A DNA stretch of 64,000 nucleotides from JACOND01 sp965202795 (GTDB lineage Bacteria > Bdellovibrionota > Bdellovibrionia > Bdellovibrionales > UBA1609), in the NCBI GenBank assembly GCA_965202795.1, contig OZ241848.1, positions 868,001 to 932,000 on the forward strand, read 5' to 3'. The translations under genes and the position numbers were made by a program. Positions 8,767 through 19,634 of this stretch are shown here, one piece after another. How positions within the stretch are numbered: position 1 is the first letter of the stretch; each line of letters opens with the position of its first letter. Below the pieces are notes generated by a model. That model saw only the letters and a program-made list of their open reading frames with translations, did no database searches and was not told where the DNA came from.

Positions 8767-10355
8767 AAACGGGGAGACTCGCCCGCCGGCTTGCTTTTCC
8801 TGTTTTTGTGGCTGCTGTGGCGGTCTTTGCCTATTATGAAAGCCGCCGCGCCGCGCGGGAGCAGCTGGAGGAGGCTGAGCGCGCCGCCTTTCTCTCTGAA
8901 AATCTGGAAGATTTAAGGCAAATCCGCCTGAAGAGCCAAAGCGGCGAGATTCTTCTCGCGCGAAAAGACCGGGAGTGGCTTATGGAAAAGCCGCTCAAGG
9001 ACTTGGCCTCGCTTTCGGAAATTTCCCGCTGGTTTGAGGAGATCAAAGGCCAGGAGGCTGAAAAAATCTCCATAAAGGGGGAGATTGACTGGAAGAGCTT
9101 TCATCTGGAGGAGGGCCGGGCCGCCAGGGCCGAGCTGGTGTTTTCCGCTCCAAAGGGGGCGGCAAAAGAGGAGGGGGGCCAGGCAGCCGTTAAGGGCGGC
9201 GAAAAGACTGTGGTTTTTTTTGTGGGCCGCCGCTTTTTTGACGGACGGTTTTATCTGCGGCGCGGCGGAAACCTGCTTTTGGGCGAAAGGCATTTTGAAA
9301 CTGAGATCAATAAAAAAGACCCGGATTCGTTTCGGAGCAGGAAAATTCTCCCCTCCTGGGGGCATGCAAAAAAAATTGTTTTTAAGGGGAAAGAGCGCGT
9401 CTCCCTTGCCTGGTCTGATTATCAGTGGTCTCTGGAGGGGGGGGATGATTTGGAGGGGGGGGATAAATTCCCGCTCAATGAGACGGAGCTAAAGTCGTTC
9501 TGGTCGGACTTGGCCGCGGCAGAGGCTGAGGCTTTAAAGCCCTCTTCGCCCGCAGCCCGAAAAAAGCTTGGCCTCGGCCGCCCTCAGGCTGAGATTTTTT
9601 TGGATTACGGCAGGGGGGCGGATGTCCGGCTGAAAATCAGCCGCTTTCAGAATGGGAAGGCGCATGTTTTCAGCTCGCGGCGGGATTTTTTGTTTGAGGT
9701 CTCTGAAGACGAGGCCAAAAAATGGCTGCTGAGCGAAAAAAAAATCCGGGATCACAAGGCGCCCTTTCGCTTTGCAAAAGACAAAGCCGCCGGACTGGAG
9801 CTTCGCTCGCCGGCGCGCTCTTACACTTTAAAAAAGGCGCCCGCGAAAAAGCCGGCCAAGCCGCGGAAAAAGATTTGGGAGAGAAGCCGGCGCCGCGCGC
9901 CGGAAACATCTAAAAAGGTTTGGACAGCAGTCCGGGCGGAGGGGGATGGCCCGGACAGCGCGGGCGGGGGCAGAGAGCGCGAGCTGGATCAGGCCGCCAT
10001 CAAGGCTGTTTTGGCCGGCCTTCGGGATTTAGAGGGCAAAAAATACAAAAAGCCGCAGGCCTGGCTGAGCGGCAAAAAGCCTTCTGGCGGGGTTTATTTT
10101 GCTGTCAGGGACAAGGCGGGGGAGCTTTTGTTTGAGCTTCAGGAGCTGGAGGCTGCGGGAGATTCTTTGGCGTGGGTTCAGACCAGCCTTTCCAAGAGCT
10201 TGGCTGCGGTTTCAAAATCCGCCCTGAAGAGCCTTGCGGAAAAGAAAATCTACAAGCCGGCCCCTCCCCCCGCGGAGGAGTCTTCCGCGGCTGAGTCTTC
10301 CAAATCTTCTGGGGCATCAAAGAGCCTGCCGGACAAGCCGGAGGATAAAAATTAA
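8763..10355 (+). CDS. DUF4340-like protein of the Gld-type exporter operon
   Basis: About 530 residues. The GTG start at 8763 overlaps the previous stop as GTGA. One N-terminal membrane segment (LARRLAFPVFVAAVAVFAYY) is followed by a long, charged extracytoplasmic region. The segments IRLKSQSGEILLARKDREWL and WSDYQWSLEGG fit the repeated beta units of DUF4340, whose genes commonly sit next to GldG-like ones. Lys/Arg-rich and Ser-rich low-complexity stretches lie near the C-terminus. The biochemical role is not known. Confidence 0.72.
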   Translation: MKTGRLARRLAFPVFVAAVAVFAYYESRRAAREQLEEAERAAFLSENLEDLRQIRLKSQSGEILLARKDREWLMEKPLKDLASLSEISRWFEEIKGQEAEKISIKGEIDWKSFHLEEGRAARAELVFSAPKGAAKEEGGQAAVKGGEKTVVFFVGRRFFDGRFYLRRGGNLLLGERHFETEINKKDPDSFRSRKILPSWGHAKKIVFKGKERVSLAWSDYQWSLEGGDDLEGGDKFPLNETELKSFWSDLAAAEAEALKPSSPAARKKLGLGRPQAEIFLDYGRGADVRLKISRFQNGKAHVFSSRRDFLFEVSEDEAKKWLLSEKKIRDHKAPFRFAKDKAAGLELRSPARSYTLKKAPAKKPAKPRKKIWERSRRRAPETSKKVWTAVRAEGDGPDSAGGGRERELDQAAIKAVLAGLRDLEGKKYKKPQAWLSGKKPSGGVYFAVRDKAGELLFELQELEAAGDSLAWVQTSLSKSLAAVSKSALKSLAEKKIYKPAPPPAEESSAAESSKSSGASKSLPDKPEDKN

Positions 10356-10364
10356 GAGGCGCGG

Positions 10365-11048
10365 ATGAGGCTTTTCAGCTATTGGCGGTCCTCCTGCTCC
10401 TACAGGGTCCGCATCGGCCTTTATTTAAAGGGCATCCCTTTTAAGTGTCAGCCGGTGAATTTGATTAAGCCCCTGGATGGGCATTCAGACATGCCGCTGG
10501 CGCCGCGGCGCCGGGGAGAGCAGTTTCGGGAGAGCTTTAGGGCCATAAGCCCGCTTTCCCAGGTTCCCTGCCTGAGGCATAAGGGCGGGATTTTGACTCA
10601 GTCCCTTCCCATTCTCCTTTATTTGGAGGATTTGCAGCCGGACCCGCCGCTTTTGCCAAAAGAGCCTTTTCGGCGGGCGGAAATTCTCTCCGCCTGCGAG
10701 ATGATCAACAGCGCCATTCAGCCCCTGCAAAACCTTTCTGTTTTAAATCATGTGGAAAACGGGCTGAATGGGAACAAAGCCCGGTGGGCCAGATTTTGGA
10801 TGGAGCCGGGGCTTGCGGCTCTGGAGAGCTTTTTGGAGCCGCGGGCCGGAGAGTTTTGTTTTGGGGACTCACTGACCATGGCGGATTTGTTTCTGATTCC
10901 GCAAATTTACAATGCGCGGAGGTTTCGGGCTGACTTGAGCCAGGCCCCGCGGCTTTGCCGCATAGAGGCTCGCTGCCTCCAGCTCCCGGCCTTTCAAAAA
11001 GCCCTGCCGGAAAATCAGCCGGACGCTCCGCAGGCGAAAAAACCCTGA
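10365..11048 (+). CDS. maiA: maleylacetoacetate isomerase / zeta-class GST
   Basis: A 227-residue glutathione S-transferase-fold protein. SSCSYRVRIGLYLKGI near the N-terminus matches the zeta-class SSxSYRVRIAL glutathione-binding motif, in which the first serine is catalytic. ISPLSQVPCL, with the cis-proline, follows. The C-terminal helical domain has FCFGDSLTMADLFLIPQIYNARRF, typical of MaiA. The enzyme isomerises maleylacetoacetate to fumarylacetoacetate in tyrosine and homogentisate breakdown. hppD (about 21.5 kb) and a FAH-family gene (about 32 kb) supply other steps; homogentisate dioxygenase is not in the window. A GAGG ribosome-binding site precedes the ATG, 9 bases after the exporter operon. 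Confidence 0.85.
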   Translation: MRLFSYWRSSCSYRVRIGLYLKGIPFKCQPVNLIKPLDGHSDMPLAPRRRGEQFRESFRAISPLSQVPCLRHKGGILTQSLPILLYLEDLQPDPPLLPKEPFRRAEILSACEMINSAIQPLQNLSVLNHVENGLNGNKARWARFWMEPGLAALESFLEPRAGEFCFGDSLTMADLFLIPQIYNARRFRADLSQAPRLCRIEARCLQLPAFQKALPENQPDAPQAKKP

Positions 11049-11172
11049 ATGGCCCCGGCTGGCCCCGGCTGGATCGGGGAAAGCCGCTGGCTTGTCCAGG
11101 GGCTTTTTATGGCGGCCGGCAGCGGCCCTAACAGCTCAAAACCCCGGGCGCTTAACAGCTTGCCGGGAAAAT

Positions 11173-11187
11173 TCTCAAGCCATGAGA
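11173..11187. promoter_or_regulatory. TCTCA-N5-TGAGA inverted repeat, copy 1
   Basis: TCTCAAGCCATGAGA, a 5-bp inverted repeat, lies in a conserved GGAAAATTCTCAAGCC context about 100 bases before the first TC-tract gene. Four further copies occur in the cluster. A partial copy (AAGCCATGAGACAC) follows at about 11215. A protein-binding operator is a guess. Confidence 0.4.
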
Positions 11188-11337
11188 CAAGCCCATGAAG
11201 CAAGCCATGGGATAAGCCATGAGACACTTTCCCCGCCGGGGCTTTGGAAAAAAAACTTGTTTCGGCAGCCCGCAGCGGCTATTATTTTAAACATGAAAGC
11301 TTTATTGATGGTTTTCGCCGCCTCAGCCGCAGCGCTC

Positions 11338-11395
<58 letters not shown>

Positions 11396-11476
11396 TTTGC
11401 CCGCGGCTTAGCCCCACGATCCCCACGCTTTAGGGCCGCCTTTAAACTGCCGGCCGGCCAGGCTGGCTTTTCGCTT

Positions 11477-13021
11477 TTGGGAACTCTGGCCGGGGCCGCT
11501 ATCGGCCTGGTTGTCCTCATGGGGACAACCCAAAGCTTTATTCAGCAAAAGATCAGCCTTCTGGCCCTGGAAAAGCGGATCAAGCAGCTTGAAATCACCC
11601 GGCGGGGCGATCCCCTTGGCGCCGGCGGCGGACAGCAAAAGCTTATGGGGAAGGCTTGGAGCTGCCTAAACACGCTCAAGGGACACAGCCTAAGCGGCGC
11701 TGATTCCCATGGAAAAAAAAGCTTTGAAATTGCGGCCGTCAAGGACAGCTCGGCACCCCCGGCCACAGTTTGGGATTTTTCCAAAAACTCCGCCGGGGAG
11801 TTAACCAGCCCCGCCGCCAGGGAAAAAATGAAAAGCCTTGGCATAGACAAGTTTCTAAAGCTGGAGTTTGTTTATGATCCGGCAAAGCCCACAGAGGGCC
11901 GGCTTGTTTTGCGCTCAAAGACTGTGATTCCCGGCCAGATGGAGAGAGAAAACAAGCCTGCTGTCTGGGAGCTTTCCGATATAAAGGTTGCCGGCTCCAA
12001 AGTGACGGAATGCGGGGGGACGGAGCCAAAAGCTGAATACACGCCATGCGGCTATGCCGTTGAGGGGGCTTATCACACAAACCCCGATGGCTCTAAAGGC
12101 GGCTTTGTGGCGGCCACGGCCTCTGTTAAATCCACGGCTTTTGTGGCCAAGACTGCGTCTGTCTGCGGCCTGGCCAAGGTTGCCGGCAAAGCCAAGCTGG
12201 TTGGCTATGCGCGTGTTTATGATTCTGCGGAGGTTTTCGGCCCGAAAGTGAAGGTTCAAGGCCATGTTTATGGCCGGGCAAAGGTTTTAGATGAGGCGGA
12301 GGTTGTGCACAGCGCGCGGGTTTATGACAATGCGGAGGTTTCCGGCAAAGCGAAGGTTCATGAAACCGCAAAGGTTTTTGAAAATGCGAAGGTTTTTGAA
12401 AATGCGCATGTTTCTGGCGCCGCGCGGATTTACGGCCATGCGCAGGTTAAGGGCCATGCGAGAGTTTGGGACAGCGCGCGGGTTTATGGAAAAGCAGCTG
12501 TTTTAGGGCGCGCGGAAATTTCCGATTACGCGCGGGTTGTGGGCGATTTGGTGGAGATTAAAGACAATGCGAAGATTTATAATTTTGCGGAAATTAGAGA
12601 CAAGGCGCTGGTTTCCGGCCATGCGCGGATTTACAGCCAGGCGCTGGTTTATCAAAATGCGCGGATTTCCGGCCATGCGCGGATTTACGGCCAGGCGCTG
12701 GTTTATCAAAATGCGCAGGTTTACGGCAATGCGCGGATTTTTGGCGCGGCGCGGGTTTATGGCAAGGCGCGGATTACGGCCAAGTCGCAGGTTTATCAAA
12801 ATGCGCAGGTTTATCAAAATGCGCTGGTTGAGGGTGGTTACAGCTACCATGGCGTAATTATTAGAGAAAATGCGCGGGTTTATGGCAATGCTCACATTAC
12901 CGGGAAGGCGGTTGTTAAAGGGGCGGCGAAAGTTTGCGGAGGAAGGTTAAGAAAAAGCGCTCACTACGGGGATTACTGCAATGCCCCCCCGCCGCAGCCC
13001 AGGGATGATGGTCCAAATTAA
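11477..13021 (+). CDS. pilin-like beta-helix surface protein 1 (phase OFF as assembled)
   Basis: This is the open body of a TC-tract gene; the ON product would start at ATG 11293. The body frame opens before GFSLLGTLAGAAIGLVV, a prepilin-like cleavage site and hydrophobic helix, with glycine in place of the usual Glu5. A conserved ~150-residue domain follows (KLMGKAWSCLNTLKGH, ATVWDFSKNSAGEL, DKFLKLEFVYDP), with cysteines. About 40 six-residue units such as GNARIF, GHARIY and QNAQVY then form a probable left-handed beta-helix. The C-terminal cap VCGGRLRKSAHYGDYC is Cys-rich. The coordinates given begin at an in-frame TTG inside the helix and are a minimum. It lies 14 bases before its paralogue at 13036. 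Location at the cell surface or on a pilus is inferred. Confidence 0.75.
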   Translation: MGTLAGAAIGLVVLMGTTQSFIQQKISLLALEKRIKQLEITRRGDPLGAGGGQQKLMGKAWSCLNTLKGHSLSGADSHGKKSFEIAAVKDSSAPPATVWDFSKNSAGELTSPAAREKMKSLGIDKFLKLEFVYDPAKPTEGRLVLRSKTVIPGQMERENKPAVWELSDIKVAGSKVTECGGTEPKAEYTPCGYAVEGAYHTNPDGSKGGFVAATASVKSTAFVAKTASVCGLAKVAGKAKLVGYARVYDSAEVFGPKVKVQGHVYGRAKVLDEAEVVHSARVYDNAEVSGKAKVHETAKVFENAKVFENAHVSGAARIYGHAQVKGHARVWDSARVYGKAAVLGRAEISDYARVVGDLVEIKDNAKIYNFAEIRDKALVSGHARIYSQALVYQNARISGHARIYGQALVYQNAQVYGNARIFGAARVYGKARITAKSQVYQNAQVYQNALVEGGYSYHGVIIRENARVYGNAHITGKAVVKGAAKVCGGRLRKSAHYGDYCNAPPPQPRDDGPN

Positions 13022-13035
13022 GACAAAATAAGAGC

Positions 13036-14334
13036 ATGAAAGCCTATTTTGTTTTTCCAGTCAGCCAGGCCGGCTTTTCGCTTTTGGGCGCTCTGGCCGG
13101 GGCTGCTATCGGCCTGGTTGTGGTTATGGGGACAACCCAAAGCTTTATTCAGCAAAAGATCAGCCTTCTGGCCCTGGAAAAGCGGATCGCGCGGCGCGGA
13201 GTCAATGATAGGCATAAAGACGGCTGGCAAATGTTTATGGGGAAAGACTGGAGCTGCAAAAACACGCTGAGGGGGAAAAAGCTAAGCGGCAGCTCCGGGG
13301 ACGCCAAAAGAGCCTTTAAGATTACAGCCATAAAGGACAGCGCCGCCGCGCCGGCCACAGTTTGGGATTTTTCCAAAAACTCTGCGGGGGAATTAACAAA
13401 CTCCGCCACAAAGCAAAAGCTGAAAAGCCTTGGCATAGATAAGTTTCTAAAGCTGGAGTTTGTCTATAAGCCCGGCCCCCCCGCAACAAGCCAGATCGTC
13501 TTATCCTCAAAGACCGTCATTTCCGGTCTTATGGAAAGGAAAAACAAGCCCGCTGTTTGGGAGTTTTCCGGCATCAAGGTTGAGGCTAAAACAGCGGCGG
13601 AGGCCCTGGCGGAGGGATCGGCTGACGGCGCCGGCGACTATGTGACGGCCTGCATGTTCACTGCCGATCAAAAAATTTGCGAGAGGGGGGCGGCCTGCGC
13701 TTTTCATGAAAACCCTAATGGCGCTAAAGGCGGCCTTGTGGCGGCCACGGCCACTGTGGCCAATACGGCATCTGTGTATAAATATACGCAGGTTTTAGAC
13801 AATGCGCAGGTTTTAGACACCGCGATTGTTAAAAATAAGGCGCGGGTTATCCAAAATGCGCAGGTTAAAGACAGCGCGCGGATTGAGGATATATCCCATA
13901 TTTACGGCAATGCGAAGATTTACGGCAGCGCAATTGTTAAGGGCGCTGCGCGGGTTTTGGATCAGGCGCGGGTTTACGGCGATGCGTGGGTTGGCGGCGA
14001 CGCGCGGATTACAAATCAGGCGCGGGTTTATGGCAATGCGAGGCTTGCCGGCGCCGCGCGGATTCATAACGACGCGCGGGTTCATGGCGATGCGCGGGTT
14101 AGCGGCTATGCGCAGGTTAAAGATCAGGCGAAAGTGTCTGGCAGGGCGCGGATTTATGAAGACGGGCGGGTTTATGGCCAGGCGCAGGTTAAGGGCAATG
14201 CGCGGGTTTACGGCAATGCAAAGGTTGGCGGCAATGCAAAGCTTTCCGGCGCCGCCGTGGTTTCCGGGACAACTAAGGTTTGCTCTGGAACATTCACAAG
14301 CGGAACAGTCGCCCATCAGCCAAGCTGCCCATAA
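13036..14334 (+). CDS. pilin-like beta-helix surface protein 2 (no TC tract)
   Basis: 432 residues. It starts directly at an ATG with a short leader, MKAYFVFPVSQAG, then the predicted prepilin peptidase site and helix FSLLGALAGAAIGLVVV. This copy lacks the (TC)n leader and so shows the basic gene form. The conserved domain (FMGKDWSCKNTLRGKK, ATVWDFSKNSAGELTN, DKFLKLEFVYK) covers about residues 55-200. Some 30 hexapeptides (GNARVY, GDARVS, DQARVY) follow, ending with the cap VCSGTFTSGTVAHQPSCP. The ribosome-binding site is weak, and translation may be coupled to the gene 14 bases upstream, which would subject it to the upstream switch. Its partner pilus system is not in the window. Confidence 0.78.
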   Translation: MKAYFVFPVSQAGFSLLGALAGAAIGLVVVMGTTQSFIQQKISLLALEKRIARRGVNDRHKDGWQMFMGKDWSCKNTLRGKKLSGSSGDAKRAFKITAIKDSAAAPATVWDFSKNSAGELTNSATKQKLKSLGIDKFLKLEFVYKPGPPATSQIVLSSKTVISGLMERKNKPAVWEFSGIKVEAKTAAEALAEGSADGAGDYVTACMFTADQKICERGAACAFHENPNGAKGGLVAATATVANTASVYKYTQVLDNAQVLDTAIVKNKARVIQNAQVKDSARIEDISHIYGNAKIYGSAIVKGAARVLDQARVYGDAWVGGDARITNQARVYGNARLAGAARIHNDARVHGDARVSGYAQVKDQAKVSGRARIYEDGRVYGQAQVKGNARVYGNAKVGGNAKLSGAAVVSGTTKVCSGTFTSGTVAHQPSCP

Positions 14335-14428
14335 ATAAAGCCAGAGCTCCAAAGCATTTTGAGGGCCGCGGGGGCTTTTGGCCGCCTTTTTCACTTTTTT
14401 TCACTTTTTTTTATAGCTTAAGAGGCGG

Positions 14429-14434
14429 TATATT
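14429..14434 (+). promoter_or_regulatory. possible -10 box (TATATT) for small beta-helix gene
   Basis: TATATT lies 38 bases before the TTG start. It is followed by CCTATAAACCAAT, a leader motif shared with the promoters at 18453 and 50793. The -35 region at 17-base spacing is only a T run, so this promoter looks weak. Confidence 0.35.
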
Positions 14435-14471
14435 TTTCCTATAAACCAATAAAAAAAAAGAGGCATCTTTA

Positions 14472-15029
14472 TTGAAGCAAAACCACTTAAAACCGGCTTT
14501 TTTGAGCGCTTTTCTGACTTTCGGGTTTTTCGCCGCCGCGGAAGACACTCCCTGCGGCCCCGGCATTGAGGGCGCCCCGCATCCGAACGGCGGGGGCTTT
14601 GTGGCGGCCGCCGCCGCTGTGGCCGAGACCGCTTTTGTGGGGCCAAAAGCGGCTGTTTGCGGAAAGGCGCGGGTTTCAGGCCATGCGCGGGTTTCAGGCG
14701 ATGCGCGGGTTTCCGGCAAGGCGCGGGTTTCAGGCGATGCGCGGGTTTCCGGCAAGGCGCGGGTTTCCGGCAAGGCGCGGATTTATGGCGATGCGCGGGT
14801 TTTCGGCGCTGCGCGGGTTGGCGGCAATTCGCAGGCTGGCGGCAGCTCGCAGGTTTTTGGCAAGGCGTGGGTTTACGGCCATGCGCAGATTTTTGGCTAT
14901 GCGCGGGTTTTCGGCATTGCGCAGGTGTCAGGCGAGGCGCGGGTTTTTGGCCATGCGCAGGTTGGCGGCATTGCGCATGTATTCAGCGGCCATCTGAAAA
15001 GCGGCGAGATCACTTCAGGGATTCATTAA
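14472..15029 (+). CDS. small secreted beta-helix protein A
   Basis: 185 residues, starting at a TTG with AAAGAGG upstream; paralogues at 18517 and 50855 start with ATG at the same place. A Sec signal peptide (HLKPAFLSAFLTFGFFAAAE, probable cut near AAA-ED) is followed by a Cys-containing linker DTPCGPGIEGAPHPNGGG and then FVGPKAAVCG, the entry motif also seen in the pilin-like proteins. About 18 six-residue units follow (GHARVS, GDARVS, GKARVY). The protein ends in HLKSGEITSGIH, shared with its paralogues. It has no membrane anchor and is probably periplasmic or secreted. Function unknown. Confidence 0.72.
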   Translation: MKQNHLKPAFLSAFLTFGFFAAAEDTPCGPGIEGAPHPNGGGFVAAAAAVAETAFVGPKAAVCGKARVSGHARVSGDARVSGKARVSGDARVSGKARVSGKARIYGDARVFGAARVGGNSQAGGSSQVFGKAWVYGHAQIFGYARVFGIAQVSGEARVFGHAQVGGIAHVFSGHLKSGEITSGIH

Positions 15030-15048
15030 ACAGGGCATGTAATGCTTC

Positions 15049-15246
15049 CGCCCCCCGGCCCGGCCCGCGGGGGCTGGCGGGCCTGTTAGGCCCCCGGCCC
15101 CTCCATCGCGGGGGCCGGCGCATGCAGCGCGCCCCGCTCCGGCGATGCGCCCTGGCTTTGCCGGGGGAGGCCGGCGCGGGCAAAGCGCCTCCAAAATTCC
15201 CGGCTTCCGCATTTTGGCGGGCAAAAATCCATATCTTAGGGGGGGA
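15049..15246. repeat. ~195-bp GC-rich intergenic repeat B, copy 1
   Basis: A strongly self-complementary block (GGCCCGCGGGGGCTGGCGG near the start, ATATCTTAGGGGGG at the end) recurs nearly unchanged at 19029-19235 and, less complete, at 21263-21410. Each copy follows a beta-helix gene. It may be a structured 3' element, a small RNA or a miniature mobile repeat. Confidence 0.6.
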
Positions 15247-15337
15247 GGTTGAGTTAAGGGCTGGATCCAAAGCCAAGTCTAAAGTCAGGCAAAAGACGAT
15301 CTGCTGCGCGGGGCATTGCCATAAAGAGGATGAGGAG

Positions 15338-17327
<1,990 letters not shown>

Positions 17328-17701
17328 TGATTCCGGGCCGCGGATGAAGCTGCCTCCCCGCGGGGGCAAGCCGCCGGACCGCTTGCGAGGCTGGCGACCG
17401 CTTGATTATTCCCGGCCAGGCAGGGCATGGGCATAGGCCAAAAAAGACTTGACTTTTATTTGTCCGGGGAAGGCCGGAGAGCGAGGCGGGGGCGGCGCGC
17501 TTTAAACAAAAAGCGCCGTTAGTCCGGGATTGAGAGGGCCAAAAACCCTGGCCAGATCAGCTGTCTGGCTGGCAGCCGGCCGCCAGGATCACCCAGGTTT
17601 TTATAATTTTTTTTCATTTTTTTGGAGGCAAGAAATCTAGCCATAAACCCGGCCTCCCCTGGCATGGCCCCCGAAAAAACCCAGACTAAAAAGAGACGCG
17701 C
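17328..17701. other. intergenic, no gene recognised
   Basis: About 370 bases after the ON beta-helix gene. It includes a short palindrome (CCCCGCGGGG) near 17357 and AT-rich runs near 17600. No open frame with family features and no clear terminator T-run. Confidence 0.4.
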
Positions 17702-17803
17702 GCGCCCCCTCGCTCGCTACCCCCCGCTAAAATTTTGGGACTCTGGAAAATTCTCAAGCCATGAGACACTTTGCCCCCCTGGCGGGCCTTGAAATCCACG
17801 CCG
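17702..17803. repeat. ~100-bp repeat A with inverted repeat, copy 1
   Basis: Begins GCGCCCCCTCGCTCGCTACC and ends in GGCGGGCCTTGAAATCC. A close copy is at 21169-21262. Each carries one TCTCA/TGAGA inverted repeat (here at 17752-17766), in a CTCTGGAAAATT context rather than GGGAAAATT. Confidence 0.55.
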
Positions 17804-17889
17804 CGGGCTTGTTTGCCTGGCCGGGGCGAGTCATAATCAGGCTGCCCCCGGCGGATCGGGGTCTTTAACCAGCCATGGAGGGCTAAATT

Positions 17890-18456
17890 ATGCAAAAACT
17901 AATTTTTTGGGGGCTAATCGGGGTTTTAATGGGGGCGGGCTTTCAAAGCCTGGCCAGGGATCACGGGGAAGGGGGCGAGGGGGCGCAGAATAGAATAGAG
18001 ATCGAGGGCGCCAAAAAAAGGTGCGAGGCCGCCGAAAAAGCGCGGTTTGAAAAAATGTTTGCAGAGAGGCATGGGAATGTTGCGGATATTCGCCGGGAAT
18101 TAGAGACAGAGAAAATGAAAAATATCACTCTTCAAAGACATCTGGACAGGTATGAAAAAATGCATAAAAAACTGACTGCTGACTATATAGAAAGGGGAAG
18201 ACAGCTTGAGGAAAGCGGACTTAGTGGAGTGATAGCCAAGGCAAAGAAAAATGGGCAAAACAACATCCCCCAGCTTAAGCCTGCCCTGTGTGTTTTTGAT
18301 GCCGCGCCTGCGCCCAAACCGCCTTGCAGCCGGCGCCGAAAGGCGGATCAACTGGCCGCCGATAGGGCATTAAACAGGGCCTGTAAAGATTTTGCCCCCG
18401 CCCGGCCCGCGGGGGCTTTTTTGTGCAAATTTTGCAAAAATCCGCTTTTTGCTTGA
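17890..18456 (+). CDS. secreted coiled-coil protein, unknown
   Basis: 188 residues. A hydrophobic N-terminus (KLIFWGLIGVLMGAGFQSLA) looks like a Sec signal peptide. A charged, helical middle (about residues 40-115) is likely a coiled coil. GGAGGG precedes the start. A complete rho-independent hairpin lies inside the last 20 codons, and the sequence before it (CATTAAACAGGGC) matches the stop-codon region of the 14472 gene in another frame. The C-terminal ~30 residues therefore look like recent readthrough into an old 3' untranslated region. Function unknown. Confidence 0.55.
   Translation: MQKLIFWGLIGVLMGAGFQSLARDHGEGGEGAQNRIEIEGAKKRCEAAEKARFEKMFAERHGNVADIRRELETEKMKNITLQRHLDRYEKMHKKLTADYIERGRQLEESGLSGVIAKAKKNGQNNIPQLKPALCVFDAAPAPKPPCSRRRKADQLAADRALNRACKDFAPARPAGAFLCKFCKNPLFA
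18394..18422 (+). terminator. rho-independent terminator
   Basis: GCCCCCGC and GCGGGGGC form an 8-bp stem with a seven-base loop, followed by six T. It sits within the 3' end of the 17890 frame and just before the promoter of the next gene. Confidence 0.75.
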
Positions 18457-18481
18457 CTTGAAGGCGAAAGCGAGCTATATT
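18453..18481 (+). promoter_or_regulatory. sigma70-type promoter of small beta-helix gene B
   Basis: TTGACT, a 17-base spacer and TATATT stand 36 bases before the ATG. The leader then has ATAAACCAAAACC, shared with the 14472 and 50855 genes, and AAAGGAGG as ribosome-binding site. Confidence 0.75.
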
Positions 18482-18516
18482 CCCCGCATAAACCAAAACC
18501 AAAGGAGGTAATTACC

Positions 18517-19011
18517 ATGAAAAATCACTTAAAATCGGCTTTTTTGAGCGCTTTCCTGATTTTCGGACTTTCCGCCGCCGCGGAAGACACTCCCTGCAGC
18601 GGCAGCCGGCTAGGTTCAGACAATGGCAGAATCCATACAAACCCCGATGGCTCTGAAGGCGGGTTTGTGGCGGCCACAGCTTTTGTGGCCAAGACGGCTT
18701 TTGTGGGGCCTGATGCGGCTGTTTGTGGGTATGCGCGGGTTGGCCCCAACGCAAAGGTTGATGGCCATGCGCGGATTTTCGGCAATGCTCTGGTTGGCGA
18801 TCATGCGCTGATTTCCGAATATGCGCAGGTTGGCGGCGATGCGATAGTTGCCGGCAATGCGCATGTTTTCGGCGCTGCGCATGTTAACGGCTTCGGGCGG
18901 GTTCAAGGCAATGCGCAGGTTGGCGGCAAGGCTGAAGTATTCAGCGGCCATCTGAAAAGCGGCTATCACACTTCAGGGATGTATTTATTCAGCGGCCGCA
19001 GGGAAAATTAG
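18517..19011 (+). CDS. small secreted beta-helix protein B
   Basis: 164 residues. A Sec signal peptide (HLKSAFLSAFLIFGLSAAAE) precedes DTPCSGSRLGSDNG and the entry motif FVGPDAAVCG. About 15 hexapeptides follow (GNALVG, GNAHVF, GAAHVN). An excellent ribosome-binding site (AAAGGAGG) and a near-consensus promoter suggest strong constitutive expression, unlike the switched genes around it. The C-terminus reads HLKSGYHTSGMYLFSGRREN. Paralogues stop after TSGIH or TSGVH, so here the stop has been lost and eight residues added. Function unknown. Confidence 0.72.
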   Translation: MKNHLKSAFLSAFLIFGLSAAAEDTPCSGSRLGSDNGRIHTNPDGSEGGFVAATAFVAKTAFVGPDAAVCGYARVGPNAKVDGHARIFGNALVGDHALISEYAQVGGDAIVAGNAHVFGAAHVNGFGRVQGNAQVGGKAEVFSGHLKSGYHTSGMYLFSGRREN

Positions 19012-19028
19012 CAAAAACCCGGCGCCGC

Positions 19029-19232
19029 AATGCTTTTGCCCCGGCCCGGCCCGCGCGGGGGCTGGCGGGCCTGTTAGGCCCCCGGCCCCCTCCATCGCGG
19101 GGGCCGGCTCATACAGAGCGCCCCGCTCCGGCGATGCGCCCTGGCTTTGGCGGGGGAGGCCGGCGCGGGCAAAGCGCCTCCAAAATTCCCGGCTTCCGCA
19201 TTTTGGCGGGCAAAAATCCATATCTTAGGGGG

Positions 19233-19235
<3 letters not shown>
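19029..19235. repeat. ~195-bp GC-rich intergenic repeat B, copy 2
   Basis: Near-identical to 15049-15246 and again directly downstream of a small beta-helix gene. It runs straight into leader repeat C. Confidence 0.6.
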
Positions 19236-19533
<298 letters not shown>

Positions 19534-19634
19534 TTGCCCGCGGCTTAGCCCCGCTATTTAAAGCTGCCTTTAAACTGCCGGCCGGCCAGGCCGGCTTTTC
19601 GCTTTTAGGCGCTCTGGCCGGGGCTGCTATCGGC

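Noticed and set aside
12503..14394. Minus-strand frames with NPRIAVNLRI-type repeats over the beta-helix genes
   Set aside because: Any 18-base repeat is open in several frames. Signal peptide, domain and family conservation are only in the plus-strand frames. The same applies to antisense frames at 16680, 18616, 20595 and 50853.
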